DNA of 64,000 nt from Rhizobium etli 8C-3 (GTDB lineage: Bacteria; Pseudomonadota; Alphaproteobacteria; Rhizobiales; Rhizobiaceae): positions 4,047,501 through 4,111,500 of the forward strand of contig NZ_CP017241.1 of the NCBI RefSeq assembly GCF_001908375.1, in the 5' to 3' direction. The position numbers and the translations under genes are program-made. A model generated the notes under the pieces. That model was not told the origin of the DNA and did no database searches. It worked only from the letters and a program-made list of their open reading frames with translations. Positions 52,486-63,670 of this stretch are shown here, in pieces. Position 1 is the stretch's first letter; every line of letters starts with the position of its first letter.

Positions 52486-53349
52486 CTATCCGCCAATTTC
52501 GATCCAGAGAGGGAAATGGTCGGAGCCGACCGAAGCCGTATCCACATGAGCAGATTTCAGGCGGCCATGCAGGCCACAACTGACAAAGCAGTAATCGAGG
52601 TGCATTCGCTTGCCGTGATTTTTCGGGTCCACCCAGCTATAGCTCGCGGGCGTATAGCCTTCTAGCGCGGCCATCGCATCGACAGGTGTTCCAATCCGCG
52701 GCACTCGGTCGTAATAGCCGTCTTTCGTCCCGGCGAAAGAGCAGTATTCCGGAGATTCCGGCACCATGTTGAAATCGCCCAAGATGACGTAGTCTTCCGG
52801 AAGCGGCAGATCCGCAATCTCGAATTCACTGGCACCCGTCAGGCAACCGCCCTCGAATGGAAACGCATTGATGCGCTCGTTCAAATAGGCGAGCTGGCGG
52901 ATACGCTCGTCGGGCGATACGTGATCGAGGTGAACGGAATAGACGCGAAGAGCGCCTTGAGGCGTATCGACGACGGCCTCGGTCGCCCCGCGCTGCAGAT
53001 TGATTTTCGAAACTGTGCGGCTGCGCGGCAAGAGCAGGGTGCGCGTCGACAGGATCGGCCACCGCGAAATGATCATGTTGCCGAACTGGAAGCGCGTACC
53101 GCGGAGCGGGTAACCCTCTTCACCGGCGTCGACGTGCAGGTCGCAGGCCGGGCCATAGACCCAGAAATGGTTGGGAAAGAAGGCAGCAAGATCTGCCGCC
53201 ATGTCGGAAAAATCGTTTCGCGCGAAGCCTCTGGTCACCTCCTGAAGCGCGATGATATCGGCGCCATCGAGATTGTTCGCGATACGGCCGAGATCATAAA
53301 TCCCATCAAGACCGAAGCCGTACTGTATGTTATAGCTCGCAAACTTCAC
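52486..53349 (-). CDS. endonuclease/exonuclease/phosphatase family protein
   Basis: A 287-residue protein of the DNase I-like fold. F-A-S-Y-N-I-Q-Y-G at the N-terminus and I-I-A-L-Q-E-V-T (metal Glu) near 38 come first. V-H-L-D-H near 160, V-I-L-G-D-F-N near 205 and the final G-S-D-H-F-P-L supply the catalytic residues. Start GTG 53349; the much longer upstream frame runs antisense through obgE and is not real. No signal peptide. Substrate (DNA, phospholipid or other phosphodiester) not known. Confidence 0.88.
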   Translation of the reverse strand: MKFASYNIQYGFGLDGIYDLGRIANNLDGADIIALQEVTRGFARNDFSDMAADLAAFFPNHFWVYGPACDLHVDAGEEGYPLRGTRFQFGNMIISRWPILSTRTLLLPRSRTVSKINLQRGATEAVVDTPQGALRVYSVHLDHVSPDERIRQLAYLNERINAFPFEGGCLTGASEFEIADLPLPEDYVILGDFNMVPESPEYCSFAGTKDGYYDRVPRIGTPVDAMAALEGYTPASYSWVDPKNHGKRMHLDYCFVSCGLHGRLKSAHVDTASVGSDHFPLWIEIGG

Positions 53350-53409
53350 GATAATCTTTGACCTCAGCTTGAACCGGCTATATCGAAAGCGGCAGGATGG
53401 GGCGCGTAA

Positions 53410-55661
<2,252 letters not shown>

Positions 55662-55669
<8 letters not shown>

Positions 55670-56945
55670 GACTGTTGTGCAAGGCCCTGACATTGACACG
55701 CTGATGAACGACATCGGCCGCAAGGCTAGGGCCGCCGCACGACCGTTAGGCTTTGCGTCCACCGAAGCCAAGAACAGGGCGCTGAACGCAATGGCCGACG
55801 CGATCCTCGCAAGCAAGGAGCGCATCCTTGCCGAAAACGCCAAGGATCTGCACGATGTCGCCGGCACCGATATGCTTGCTTCCTTCATCGATCGCCTGAC
55901 ACTGAACGATCAGCGCATCACCGAAATGGCCGAAGGCATCCGCGCCATTGCTGCGCTGAAAGATCCGGTCGGAGAAGTGATCGCTTCCTGGGATCGGCCG
56001 AACGGACTGAAGATCGAGCGGGTCCGCACACCTCTCGGCGTCATCGGCGTCATCTTCGAAAGCCGGCCGAACGTGACGGCAGATGCCGGTGCGCTTTGCC
56101 TGAAGGCAGGCAATGCTGTGATCTTGCGGTGCGGTTCGGACTCGCGCCGTTCATCGCAGGCAATCCATGCCTGCCTCGTCGAAGGACTGAAGGTAGCAGA
56201 TCTTCCGCGGCATGCCATACAGCTTGTTCCGGTTTCGGACCGTGCCGCCGTTGGCGCCATGCTGCGAGGCCTGGAAGGGGCGATCGACGTCATCGTGCCA
56301 CGTGGCGGAAAGAGCCTTGTCGCCCGCGTGCAGAACGAGGCCCGCGTGCCAGTTTTTGCCCACCTCGAGGGCCTTTGCCACATCTATGTAGACAAGTCTG
56401 CCGATATCGAAATGGCAAAGAGGATCATCGTCAATGCCAAAATGCGCCGCACAGGCATCTGCGGGGCCGTGGAAACCCTGCTTGTCGACGGCGCTGCAAT
56501 CGGCACGCATCTGACACCGCTTCTCGAAATGCTGGCGAGGGCCGGCTGTGAAATCCGCGCATCCGCCACGGTGTTGAAGGTTGCCCCGGGCTTGAAGCCA
56601 GCGACCGAGGAGGATTGGTCGACCGAATATCTCGATGCCGTCATTTCCGTTGCCGTTGTTGACGGTATTTCGGGCGCGATCGCGCATATCCAAAAGTATT
56701 CGTCGAACCACACGGAAGCCGTGATCGCGGAAGATCCGGCCGTCGTCGAGCGATTTTTCACCGAGATCGATTCGGCCATCCTGCTGCATAACGCTTCCAC
56801 ACAATTCGCCGACGGCGGCGAGTTTGGCATGGGTGCGGAAATCGGAATTGCGACGGGCAAGATGCATGCCCGCGGTCCTGTTGGCGTCGAGCAGCTCACT
56901 TCCTTCAAATATCGCGTGCGCGGCACCGGACAAACGCGGTCCTGA
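55662..56945 (+). CDS. proA: glutamate-5-semialdehyde dehydrogenase (gamma-glutamyl phosphate reductase)
   Basis: A 427-residue enzyme, second step of proline synthesis, NADPH-dependent. The catalytic cysteine is in [11 protein letters not shown], and [10 protein letters not shown] and V-P-R-G-G-K-S-L are ProA motifs. The end is [17 protein letters not shown]. Overlaps proB by eight bases, so translation is coupled and the unstable glutamyl phosphate can be channelled between the two proteins. Confidence 0.97.
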
Positions 56946-56946
56946 C

Positions 56947-57567
56947 GTGACGACAGACGAAGTAGACCGTCGCTACCTTCGCATGCCGCACATCGAGCGC
57001 GGCATGGTCGTCGGGCTTTTCGGCGGATCCTTCAATCCACCGCATCAGGGGCATGCGCTGGTTGCGGAGATCGCCATACGGCGCCTCGGCCTCGATCAAC
57101 TGTGGTGGATGGTTACACCCGGCAACCCGCTGAAGAACCGCAATCATCTTGCGCCGCTTGCCGAGCGGATCGCGCTCAGCGAAGCGATCACAACCGATCC
57201 GCATATCAAGGTGACTGCATTCGAACAGGCCTTCGGAGTTAGTTACACGGCAACCACACTCGCCAGGGTAAAGGCACGCAATCCCAACATCCACTTCATC
57301 TGGATCATGGGTGCCGACAGCCTTCAAACCTTCCACAAATGGCAAAAGTGGCAAGTGATTGCGCGCACCTTCCCGATCGCCGTCATCGATCGCCCCGGTG
57401 CGACGCTTTCCTATCTATCGTCGAAAATGGCAAAGACCTTCGATTTCGCGCGTATCGACGAGGACGATGCCCGCGCGCTCTGGAAAAAATCCGCGCCTGC
57501 CTGGACCTTTATTCATGGCCCGCGCTCGGCATTGAGTTCGACTGCAATTCGCAAAGCGGCTGAGTAG
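56947..57567 (+). CDS. nadD: nicotinate-nucleotide adenylyltransferase
   Basis: A 206-residue NAD-synthesis enzyme. Nucleotidyltransferase motif G-G-S-F-N-P-P-H-Q-G-H near 25 (H-x-G-H) and S-S-T-A-I-R near the end. Start at GTG 56947, one base after the proA stop. An internal ATG (M-P-H-I-E-R-G-M, 56983) is the alternative, since no strong ribosome binding site supports either. It ends about ten residues earlier than typical rhizobial NadD. Normally rsfS follows; here it does not. Confidence 0.93.
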   Translation: MTTDEVDRRYLRMPHIERGMVVGLFGGSFNPPHQGHALVAEIAIRRLGLDQLWWMVTPGNPLKNRNHLAPLAERIALSEAITTDPHIKVTAFEQAFGVSYTATTLARVKARNPNIHFIWIMGADSLQTFHKWQKWQVIARTFPIAVIDRPGATLSYLSSKMAKTFDFARIDEDDARALWKKSAPAWTFIHGPRSALSSTAIRKAAE

Positions 57568-57595
57568 CGGCAGTTTCAGCAAGGCTGACAAATGA

Positions 57596-57627
57596 AAAGC
57601 CCGACGGGGGAGGATCCGTCGGGCTTT
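57596..57627 (+). terminator. terminator after nadD
   Basis: AAAGCCCGACGG (57596-57607), eight-base loop, CCGTCGGGCTTT (57616-57627): 12 perfect pairs ending in TTT. It closes the obgE-proB-proA-nadD operon. Confidence 0.9.
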
Positions 57628-58320
57628 ATAAACTTGATCGACAGCTGGGAGGAGGAGTGCTGCCGACCGGATATCTAACGGCTTTGGGAGGAGGAGATCG
57701 CCGTTTCGATAAGTATGTTTTATCATAATTTCGAAAAACTGGAATATCGTATATTGCATTGCAGCAATGCGATCAGCGCAAGTCTCAATGATTGCCATCC
57801 TGCGTGTTGCCGCTTTTTGAGGCATTGCGGACGGTCTGCGGGCCGCAGAACGCGACAACACCACGAAGTAGGACAAGGCCCGCGGCAGCGCGTCAGGTCG
57901 TAGCGCAGGCTGGTCCGCGGATGTTTTCGGGATTGGACAGCAGACGCGACACGGCAGGGCAGTTATTTCGCCCGACGCGTTCTCCGGATGCCGGAGCAAT
58001 CGGGTCTGGACTTGCTTCCGAACCGCCTTCGAATCGTCTCCGCCTAGTTTACCTCGGTACTTCGGCCCTCGCGGCTCGGAGCACGTGCCGGGTCTTTTCC
58101 GCGTGACCACTGCTTGCCGAAAAACTTAACGAGCTGTCGCATAGGGACTTGCGCTGGATGGATCCAACCGTCCCGAGAACGCGCAAAAGCGGGGATTTTT
58201 GGCATATAAGCAGGATTTTTATTCTTTGGGATACGTACAATTCGAACAAAAGAAGCAATCAATCGTATATTGCTGGAGCCTAATATGTCCTCCTGGGCTA
58301 CTTGGAACTGGGGGATAAGA
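57628..58320. other. long non-coding gap after nadD
   Basis: About 690 bases without a convincing gene. GGAGGAGGAG occurs twice (near 57648 and 57689), and a 15-base palindrome GCATTGC-A-GCAATGC lies at 57756-57770 in an AT-rich stretch. This is where the usual rsfS gene would be expected. Confidence 0.35.
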
Positions 58321-59568
58321 ATGGGTGAATTTCTCAAACGGCATTTCGATCGGCTTATTCGGGACGAGGGCGGCAACTTCACAATCCTGACTGCGGCTGC
58401 AATCGTTCCCTTACTGGGGGCGGCCTCCATCGCGATCGACTTCGTCAACGCCAGATTCGAAGCTGACAAGTTGCAAGAGGCGCTGGACAGCGCCACGCTT
58501 GCGGCGGTGCGCCTTTACGGCGAAGGCTACAGTGAGGCGGAAGCCACTCAATTGGCGAACGAGATGTTCTTCGGCAATTACCAAACGGCGGGTATTGTCA
58601 ATGAGGCCAACGATGCAATGACCCCGGCAGAGGAACCTCCGTCCCTGCAGATCGCCTATTCAATGGCGGGACAGCAGGTATTTGCGACGGCTAACTATGC
58701 AGTCGACTACGACCCGGTATTCCTCACTCGATTATCGTTCCCCATCTCCCGCCGCAGCAGCACCGCTTACCAAGCGGGCAATGAAGCCTGCATTCTGGCG
58801 CTCAGCCCGACAGCAGATCGCGCCTTCGAGGTTACAGGTAGTTCGAAGGTCGACACCTCGAATTGCGCGATCACCGCGAACTCGCACAGCAACGAAGCCA
58901 TCTATGTCGGCGGATCTGGAAGCCTGAAGACGGAATGTCTTTATACGCCAGGCAAGGTCGCGGCCTCGCCGTACAAAATCGATCTCGAATGCGACAAGCC
59001 TTATGAGGGAACGGCAGCGGCCCTTGACCCGTTCAGGTTCAAAACGATGCCGAAAGCAGGGACCTTGGCCAAGAACAACGCCTCCGGCGAACTGGAGCCA
59101 GGGACGTACAAGGGTCTGCAAGTCAAGGGCAATGTGACGCTGCAACCCGGTGACTACATCATCAACGGGGGCAAGCTGAGTTTCGGAAGCCAGTCGGTCG
59201 TCACTGGCGAAGGGGTCACATTCTTCCTGCTCAACGGCGCTGAAATCGACATTCACGGCGGTTCGACCGTTAATGTCACCGCCCCGACATCTGGCCCATG
59301 GGCGGGTTTCGTTTTCGTCGCCGACCGCGATAACACGGCCTCCGCGGTGATCAATGGCAACAGCAACTCGAACATCAGCGGCATCATCTACATGCCAGCA
59401 GCCGAAGAAATCCAGTATTCCGGCAATGGTACGACGTCCGGCGACTGCGTCCGAATCATCGGCCAGAAAATAACCATGACCGGCAACAGCACTTTCAAGC
59501 TGGAGTGCAAGTCGGAACTGGCAAACAACGAGATTAATAATCCGGGTGCAGTCCAGCTTGTCCAATGA
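58321..59568 (+). CDS. TadE/TadG-family pilus-assembly-like protein
   Basis: A 415-residue secreted or membrane-anchored protein. The N-terminus has D-E-G-G-N-F-T-I-L-T-A-A-A-I-V-P-L-L-G-A-A-S-I-A-I-D-F, a TadG-type transmembrane segment, then A-D-K-L-Q-E-A-L-D-S-A-T-L-A-A-V-R, as in TadE/TadG proteins. Instead of a von Willebrand A domain the C-terminal half (about 200-400) is a glycine- and asparagine-rich beta-helix-like part (L-Q-V-K-G-N-V-T-L-Q-P-G-D-Y). Six or more cysteines. ATG 58321 chosen because GGGGGA precedes it; earlier ATGs at 58285 and 58270 are possible. No other tad genes nearby. Confidence 0.82.
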   Translation: MGEFLKRHFDRLIRDEGGNFTILTAAAIVPLLGAASIAIDFVNARFEADKLQEALDSATLAAVRLYGEGYSEAEATQLANEMFFGNYQTAGIVNEANDAMTPAEEPPSLQIAYSMAGQQVFATANYAVDYDPVFLTRLSFPISRRSSTAYQAGNEACILALSPTADRAFEVTGSSKVDTSNCAITANSHSNEAIYVGGSGSLKTECLYTPGKVAASPYKIDLECDKPYEGTAAALDPFRFKTMPKAGTLAKNNASGELEPGTYKGLQVKGNVTLQPGDYIINGGKLSFGSQSVVTGEGVTFFLLNGAEIDIHGGSTVNVTAPTSGPWAGFVFVADRDNTASAVINGNSNSNISGIIYMPAAEEIQYSGNGTTSGDCVRIIGQKITMTGNSTFKLECKSELANNEINNPGAVQLVQ

Positions 59569-59655
59569 GGGTACAACGGACGGCGGCTTCATCTTTGGCG
59601 TCTTGTCACCGCACACTAGAGCCTGCCTGATCTTTCGCACTGCCCAGACGTGGTT

Positions 59656-60411
59656 GCGGATAAGGCCTTTCTCGGTGACGACACCGCTCACTTTACCATT
59701 GGTGATATCCAGGCCGCGTGCCGCGCAGTTCTGATGAACTGTCGCGCCATGACCAGCGCGGTCCTATGTGCCGCTGGTGCCTGGGCTTCTTCTTTCCTGC
59801 GCATGCATGCGGTTTCGCTGCCGCAGGCCAGCGTCCGTCAGACCGCCCTACGGACCGGTCCTGCACCGGATCTTGGCGGAGCAATCTACACGTCTGAGTG
59901 TGCCCTGACGCGCCGGATCGATGGCAGCTACACGATAGCTATGCCCGACCGTTTCTGCCGATGTTCATCAAACGACGCAAGGCCGTCGAGATCGGCATCC
60001 GGTCGCTCGTTCTTTCAGGGCCCGGAAACACTTGGTCGCTGGCATCTCGACAGGCCGACCCCCTTTGAGCGCATCCGCGTCCTCGATCCCGCTCCGGACA
60101 TGCGGATGATGGCGACTATAATGGCACGGATAAAAGCCCTGTTCCCCGCTGTTGCCGATGCCGGCGTCGTGTCCTCCTGGGGTGGATATGTCGATTCCAC
60201 ACCAGACGCCATACCCGTGATTTCGCCAGTGGAGAGCATCGGCGGTGTGTTCGTCGCCGCAGGCTGTTCCGGACACGGCTTCGGCGCCGGCCCTGGCATT
60301 GGCCATCTGGCGGCGGATCTGGTAGCGGGCGACGCGGCAAGTGTCGATCCAGATCCATTCCGCCTGTCGCGCTTCACGGACAGATCGAAAATTGTAATTG
60401 GCGCCATCTGA
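59656..60411 (+). pseudogene. FAD-dependent oxidoreductase (DadA-like) remnant with internal inversion
   Basis: From 59752 the plus strand reads S-A-V-L-C-A-A-G-A-W-A-S-S-F then Q-T-A-L-R-T-G-P and Y-T-S-E-C-A-L-T-R-R-I-D-G-S-Y. A frame break near 59940 removes the middle, and R-S-F-F-Q-G-P-E-T-L-G-R-W and A-A-G-C-S-G-H-G-F-G-A-G-P-G lead to the stop. Immediately before (59656-59748) the piece that should come next upstream (G-A-T-V-H-Q-N-C, V-S-G-V-V-T-E-K-G-L-I-R) is on the opposite strand. The N-terminal FAD motif is absent. Original role: probably a D-amino-acid or hydroxyproline-type dehydrogenase. Confidence 0.75.
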
Positions 60412-60836
60412 TGCAGTTTTCCCGCGTCGCGACGGCAAAGAGCGCTGAGCGATTGCGGGTCTGGCCGCATATCTGCAGGCTCAAGCGATCTGGACGGTTT
60501 CGTGGCCGATCTGGCCGATGCGGTCGCACAGGTGCATCGCCGGCAGCTCGCACGGCAGGAACCTGAGGGTCGCGGATGCGTGCGGGATGACGGGCGAGAC
60601 TATTTGCGATCTTCGTGGCGACTATGCCTCGGTCCTTCGGCACATCACGGCTCGGCATTGCAGCCCAAGACCTGGAGAGCGACGTCCGGGAAGCCGGGGT
60701 TACTGGAAGAAACACTGCTAGTCTAAACCTCTGCCGGAAGCCGCAGGAGTGGATTCTCACGTGATGCCAGATTGATGAACTGCTGCAATAATCCCGTTTC
60801 GCCAACTCGGCTCCTTAGCAAAGAGATGGAAACCCT
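60412..60836. other. uncharacterised stretch between two broken genes
   Basis: About 425 bases. High-GC pieces at 60480-60620 give readable frames on both strands but none matches a family I know. It may hold further remains of the decayed amino-acid catabolism genes on either side. Confidence 0.3.
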
Positions 60837-61513
60837 ATGTCAATCCAAGATACAAGCTCTTCCGCCAAGCTGGCTTTCATCCATACGGTTTCCGGTCTTG
60901 TTTTCGAGTTCGAGGGCCTCGCCAAAGAACATTTTCCGAACTGGAAGCCGTTCGCGATCCTCGACGAGAGCCTCTTGAGAGATACCATTGAGCGCTGGTC
61001 GCTGTCCGATCTGACGAAACGAAGGCTCGCCATCTACATATGGTCGGCAGTCGACGCCGGGGCAGGTGCAGTTGTCGTCACATGCTCGACTCTCGGACCG
61101 GCAGTCGATGCCATTGCCCCGCTTTGCCCTGTTCCGCTGTTCCGTATTGATGAGGCATGGCCAAAGCCGCTGTCGAGCATGGACACCGCATAGGCGTCTT
61201 AGCAACCTTGTCTACGACGCTGGTGCCGACAGTGGATCTGCTGAGGCGCCAGGCATGCGATGCCGGTAAGGACGTAGCGATCGACCATGAGCTTATTGAG
61301 GGAGCCTTTCAACTCCTCGCCGGCGGAGATATCGAAGCCCATGACGCGCAAATCCGCCAAGTTCTCGAAGAGTTGTCGCAGAAGGTCGATGTGGTCGTTC
61401 TTGCGCAGGCCTCGATGGCTCGTGCAGTGAGCGGCACGGCTCACCGCGTTCCAGTTCTGACAAGCCCCGTACTTGGGGTTGAAAACGTGAAACGGCGTTT
61501 AGAGCAGCGATAG
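60837..61513 (+). pseudogene. aspartate/glutamate racemase family protein, one frameshift
   Basis: The first frame (60837 on) has M-S-I-Q-D-T-S-S-S-A-K-L-A-F-I-H-T-V and V-V-T-C-S-T-L-G-P-A-V-D, whose cysteine is one of the two catalytic thiols. At 61157 one base is missing: R-I-D-E-A should continue M-A-K-A-A-V-E-H-G-H-R-I-G-V-L-A-T, which is the next frame. The second half has V-V-L-A-Q-A-S-M-A-R, where a second cysteine would be expected but serine is seen. Joined length is about 225 residues, normal for the family. Confidence 0.78.
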
Positions 61514-61904
61514 GTGGGAGAAGATGCCATTGCCGCCCATACTCGACTATCGATTGCCACAGCTGTAACGGGACTGATTAAGAGAGACAAAGCACCCAGA
61601 TCGCGCTCATCAAAGTAGACGACTGGGAAGCGTGACGGATCTTTATGCCCTGATCGCGCTGGGTCAGACTGGCGAGGCTTTAAGTCGGGAATTCATTCAA
61701 TGAGCCGTACAGCATGCGGCTCATTGAAGTGTGCCCAGGATGGCCACAGGGGAGGGAGGGTGTTCGGCCGAATTTGTAACCCTTCGTATCTGAAACGGGT
61801 CAGCATACTTTTAGATACCCTTCTCGCCACTCGTGGAAAATCCCCGATACAACTCCGCTTCATACAGCAAGCGAACATCATAGTTTGCAGAGCTGGAGAC
61901 CGAG
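61514..61904. other. gap with one strong inverted repeat
   Basis: About 390 bases, no convincing gene. It contains TTCAATGAGCCG (61696-61707) and its perfect complement (61717-61728) around nine bases. No T-run follows, so a protein-binding site or transposon-end remnant is as likely as a terminator. Confidence 0.4.
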
Positions 61905-62111
61905 ATGCCGAACAAAGCAGTGTCGCTCTTAGAGGTACGGAAAATATTAAACGAGTTCTGCGCTGAGAACGGCTTGTCTATAGGAAGCGCGATCGCCATC
62001 GATGCAGCAAAGCACCTCATCAAGATCACTGCCACAGACGTAACTTCTGCTATAATGGTCCGATCCTCACTGGATCACTGGATGGTAGAACGCACTGCGT
62101 TCGCAGCCTGA
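61905..62111 (+). CDS. hypothetical 68-residue protein
   Basis: Start ATG 61905 with GGAG eight bases before. Sequence M-P-N-K-A-V-S-L-L-E-V-R-K-I-L-N-E-F-C and I-A-I-D-A-A-K-H-L-I-K-I-T-A-T-D. Amphipathic and soluble, with no known family. Codon use is plausible for a gene, but independent support is missing. Confidence 0.4.
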   Translation: MPNKAVSLLEVRKILNEFCAENGLSIGSAIAIDAAKHLIKITATDVTSAIMVRSSLDHWMVERTAFAA

Positions 62112-62344
62112 GAGATAGATCCAGCTCCCAACCTCATGTTCCAAGCGAAGAGTTACCGCTTGCGAAACGAGCTCCCAAGTTGGATCGCCACGGTGTCGGA
62201 AGCCTGTTTCGTGGGAGCAGGTGCGGCCAACGGCATGACTCTTTCACGATGACAACTTAATCGGGCCTGGTACTGGATCGCTATCGCGATTGAGTGGCGA
62301 AGCGCAGCTCCCAGTAAGGACCTGCGCCTTGCAAGTCGCAAGTT

Positions 62345-63670
62345 TTAACGGACCTTCCTGAAGGCCGCACGCAGCTCCTCTGCGAATATATCAGGCTGCT
62401 CCCAAGCCGCGAAATGCCCCCCATGATCAACCTGATGGTAATAGTTTATCGACGGATAAGCTTCCTTGCTCCAGCTCTCCGGCGCCTTGTAGATCTCTTT
62501 CGGGAAGACGGTGATACCAACGGGAATTTTGATATCCTTGGTCTTCTGAGCATCTGAGCTGAAGTTGTTGTTGTCGTTCTCCCAATAAAAGCGGGAGGCT
62601 GAAGCGCCACTGTTGGTCAGCCAATAAAGGGTAATGTCATTGAGCATTTCGTCTTTGGTGAGCACGCGTTCCGGCTCTCCGTCGCTGTCGCTCCATTGCA
62701 CGAACTTCTCGTAGACAAAGGATGCAAGACCGGCCGGGGAATCAGACAGCGAGTACCCGATCGTTTGGGGCCGCGTGACCATCATTGCTCCATACGCAGC
62801 ATTTCTGCCGAAGAATTCGCTTAGAGAATTGTAGGCATCTCGCTCCAATGGCGACAGATTGGCCGGCGCAGGCTCGCCACCATTGATACGCTTCATGAGC
62901 GAACCAGGCACGGTAGCCGGCATATTCAGATGGATCCCGAGGAGCCCCTCCGGTGCTTGCCGAGCCAGTGCATCGGAGATCACCGAACCATGGTCGCCGC
63001 CTTGAGAAACATAGCGAGTGTAGCCAAGGCGCTTCACCAGCGTATCCCAGGCTCGCGCGACGCGATCGGGCCCCCAACCCAAGTCTGTCGGATGGCCTGA
63101 GAAACCGTATCCGGGGATTGAAGGAATGATCACGTCAAATGCATCTTCCGCCTTGCCGCCATATGCGGTCGGGTCAGTTAACGGACCTATGACCTTTATA
63201 AACTCGAAAATCGAGCCCGGCCACCCGTGCGTCAAGACCACAGGAAGAGCGTTAGGATGGCGGGAGCGGACATGCGTAAACTGTATGTCTACACCGTCGA
63301 TCGTTGTGACGAATTGCGGCAAAGCATTGAGCTGATCCTCAGCCTTTCGCCAATCATAGTTGCTACCCCAGTAGTGGACGAGTTCTCGAACCCGTTCCAG
63401 CTGAATTCCCTGAGAGATGTCCCCAACAGTCTCCTTATCCGGCCAACGCGTGTTCAAAATCCTATTCTTCAGATCATTGATTTGCGCTTGCTCGACATGG
63501 ATCCGAAATGGCCGAATGCTTTCATCTGCGGTTGAGTTGTCGACTTGGTCTTTGAGGCCACTGTCAGCCGCCAGGACAGGTTGAAAGTTGGCCACGGAAA
63601 CAAGCATCGTCGATCCAAGGGCCAGAGCAGCTCGTCGGCCCCATCTTCCGATGTGTGCAGCTTGATTCAT
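62345..63670 (-). CDS. exported epoxide-hydrolase family protein (EHN domain)
   Basis: A 441-residue alpha/beta hydrolase. Signal peptide about 1-35, with W-G-R-R-A-A-L-A-L-G hinting at Tat export. The epoxide hydrolase N-terminal domain begins R-P-F-R-I-H-V at 53. H-G-W-P-G-S at 149-153 is the oxyanion motif, and D226 in Q-G-G-D-H-G-S the nucleophile. The final histidine is in D-H-G-G-H-F-A-A-W-E-Q-P. All catalytic residues seem present. It opens epoxides in the periplasm or outside; the natural substrate is unknown. Its 5' flank runs to the right edge. Confidence 0.9.
   Translation of the reverse strand: MNQAAHIGRWGRRAALALGSTMLVSVANFQPVLAADSGLKDQVDNSTADESIRPFRIHVEQAQINDLKNRILNTRWPDKETVGDISQGIQLERVRELVHYWGSNYDWRKAEDQLNALPQFVTTIDGVDIQFTHVRSRHPNALPVVLTHGWPGSIFEFIKVIGPLTDPTAYGGKAEDAFDVIIPSIPGYGFSGHPTDLGWGPDRVARAWDTLVKRLGYTRYVSQGGDHGSVISDALARQAPEGLLGIHLNMPATVPGSLMKRINGGEPAPANLSPLERDAYNSLSEFFGRNAAYGAMMVTRPQTIGYSLSDSPAGLASFVYEKFVQWSDSDGEPERVLTKDEMLNDITLYWLTNSGASASRFYWENDNNNFSSDAQKTKDIKIPVGITVFPKEIYKAPESWSKEAYPSINYYHQVDHGGHFAAWEQPDIFAEELRAAFRKVR

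Noticed and set aside
57415-58110. A 231-codon minus-strand frame after nadD
   Set aside because: It overlaps nadD antisense, crosses the nadD terminator and shows no domain.
58732-59691. A 319-codon minus-strand frame opposite the TadG-like gene
   Set aside because: Mostly antisense shadow. Its first few codons are of interest only as the inverted oxidoreductase fragment.
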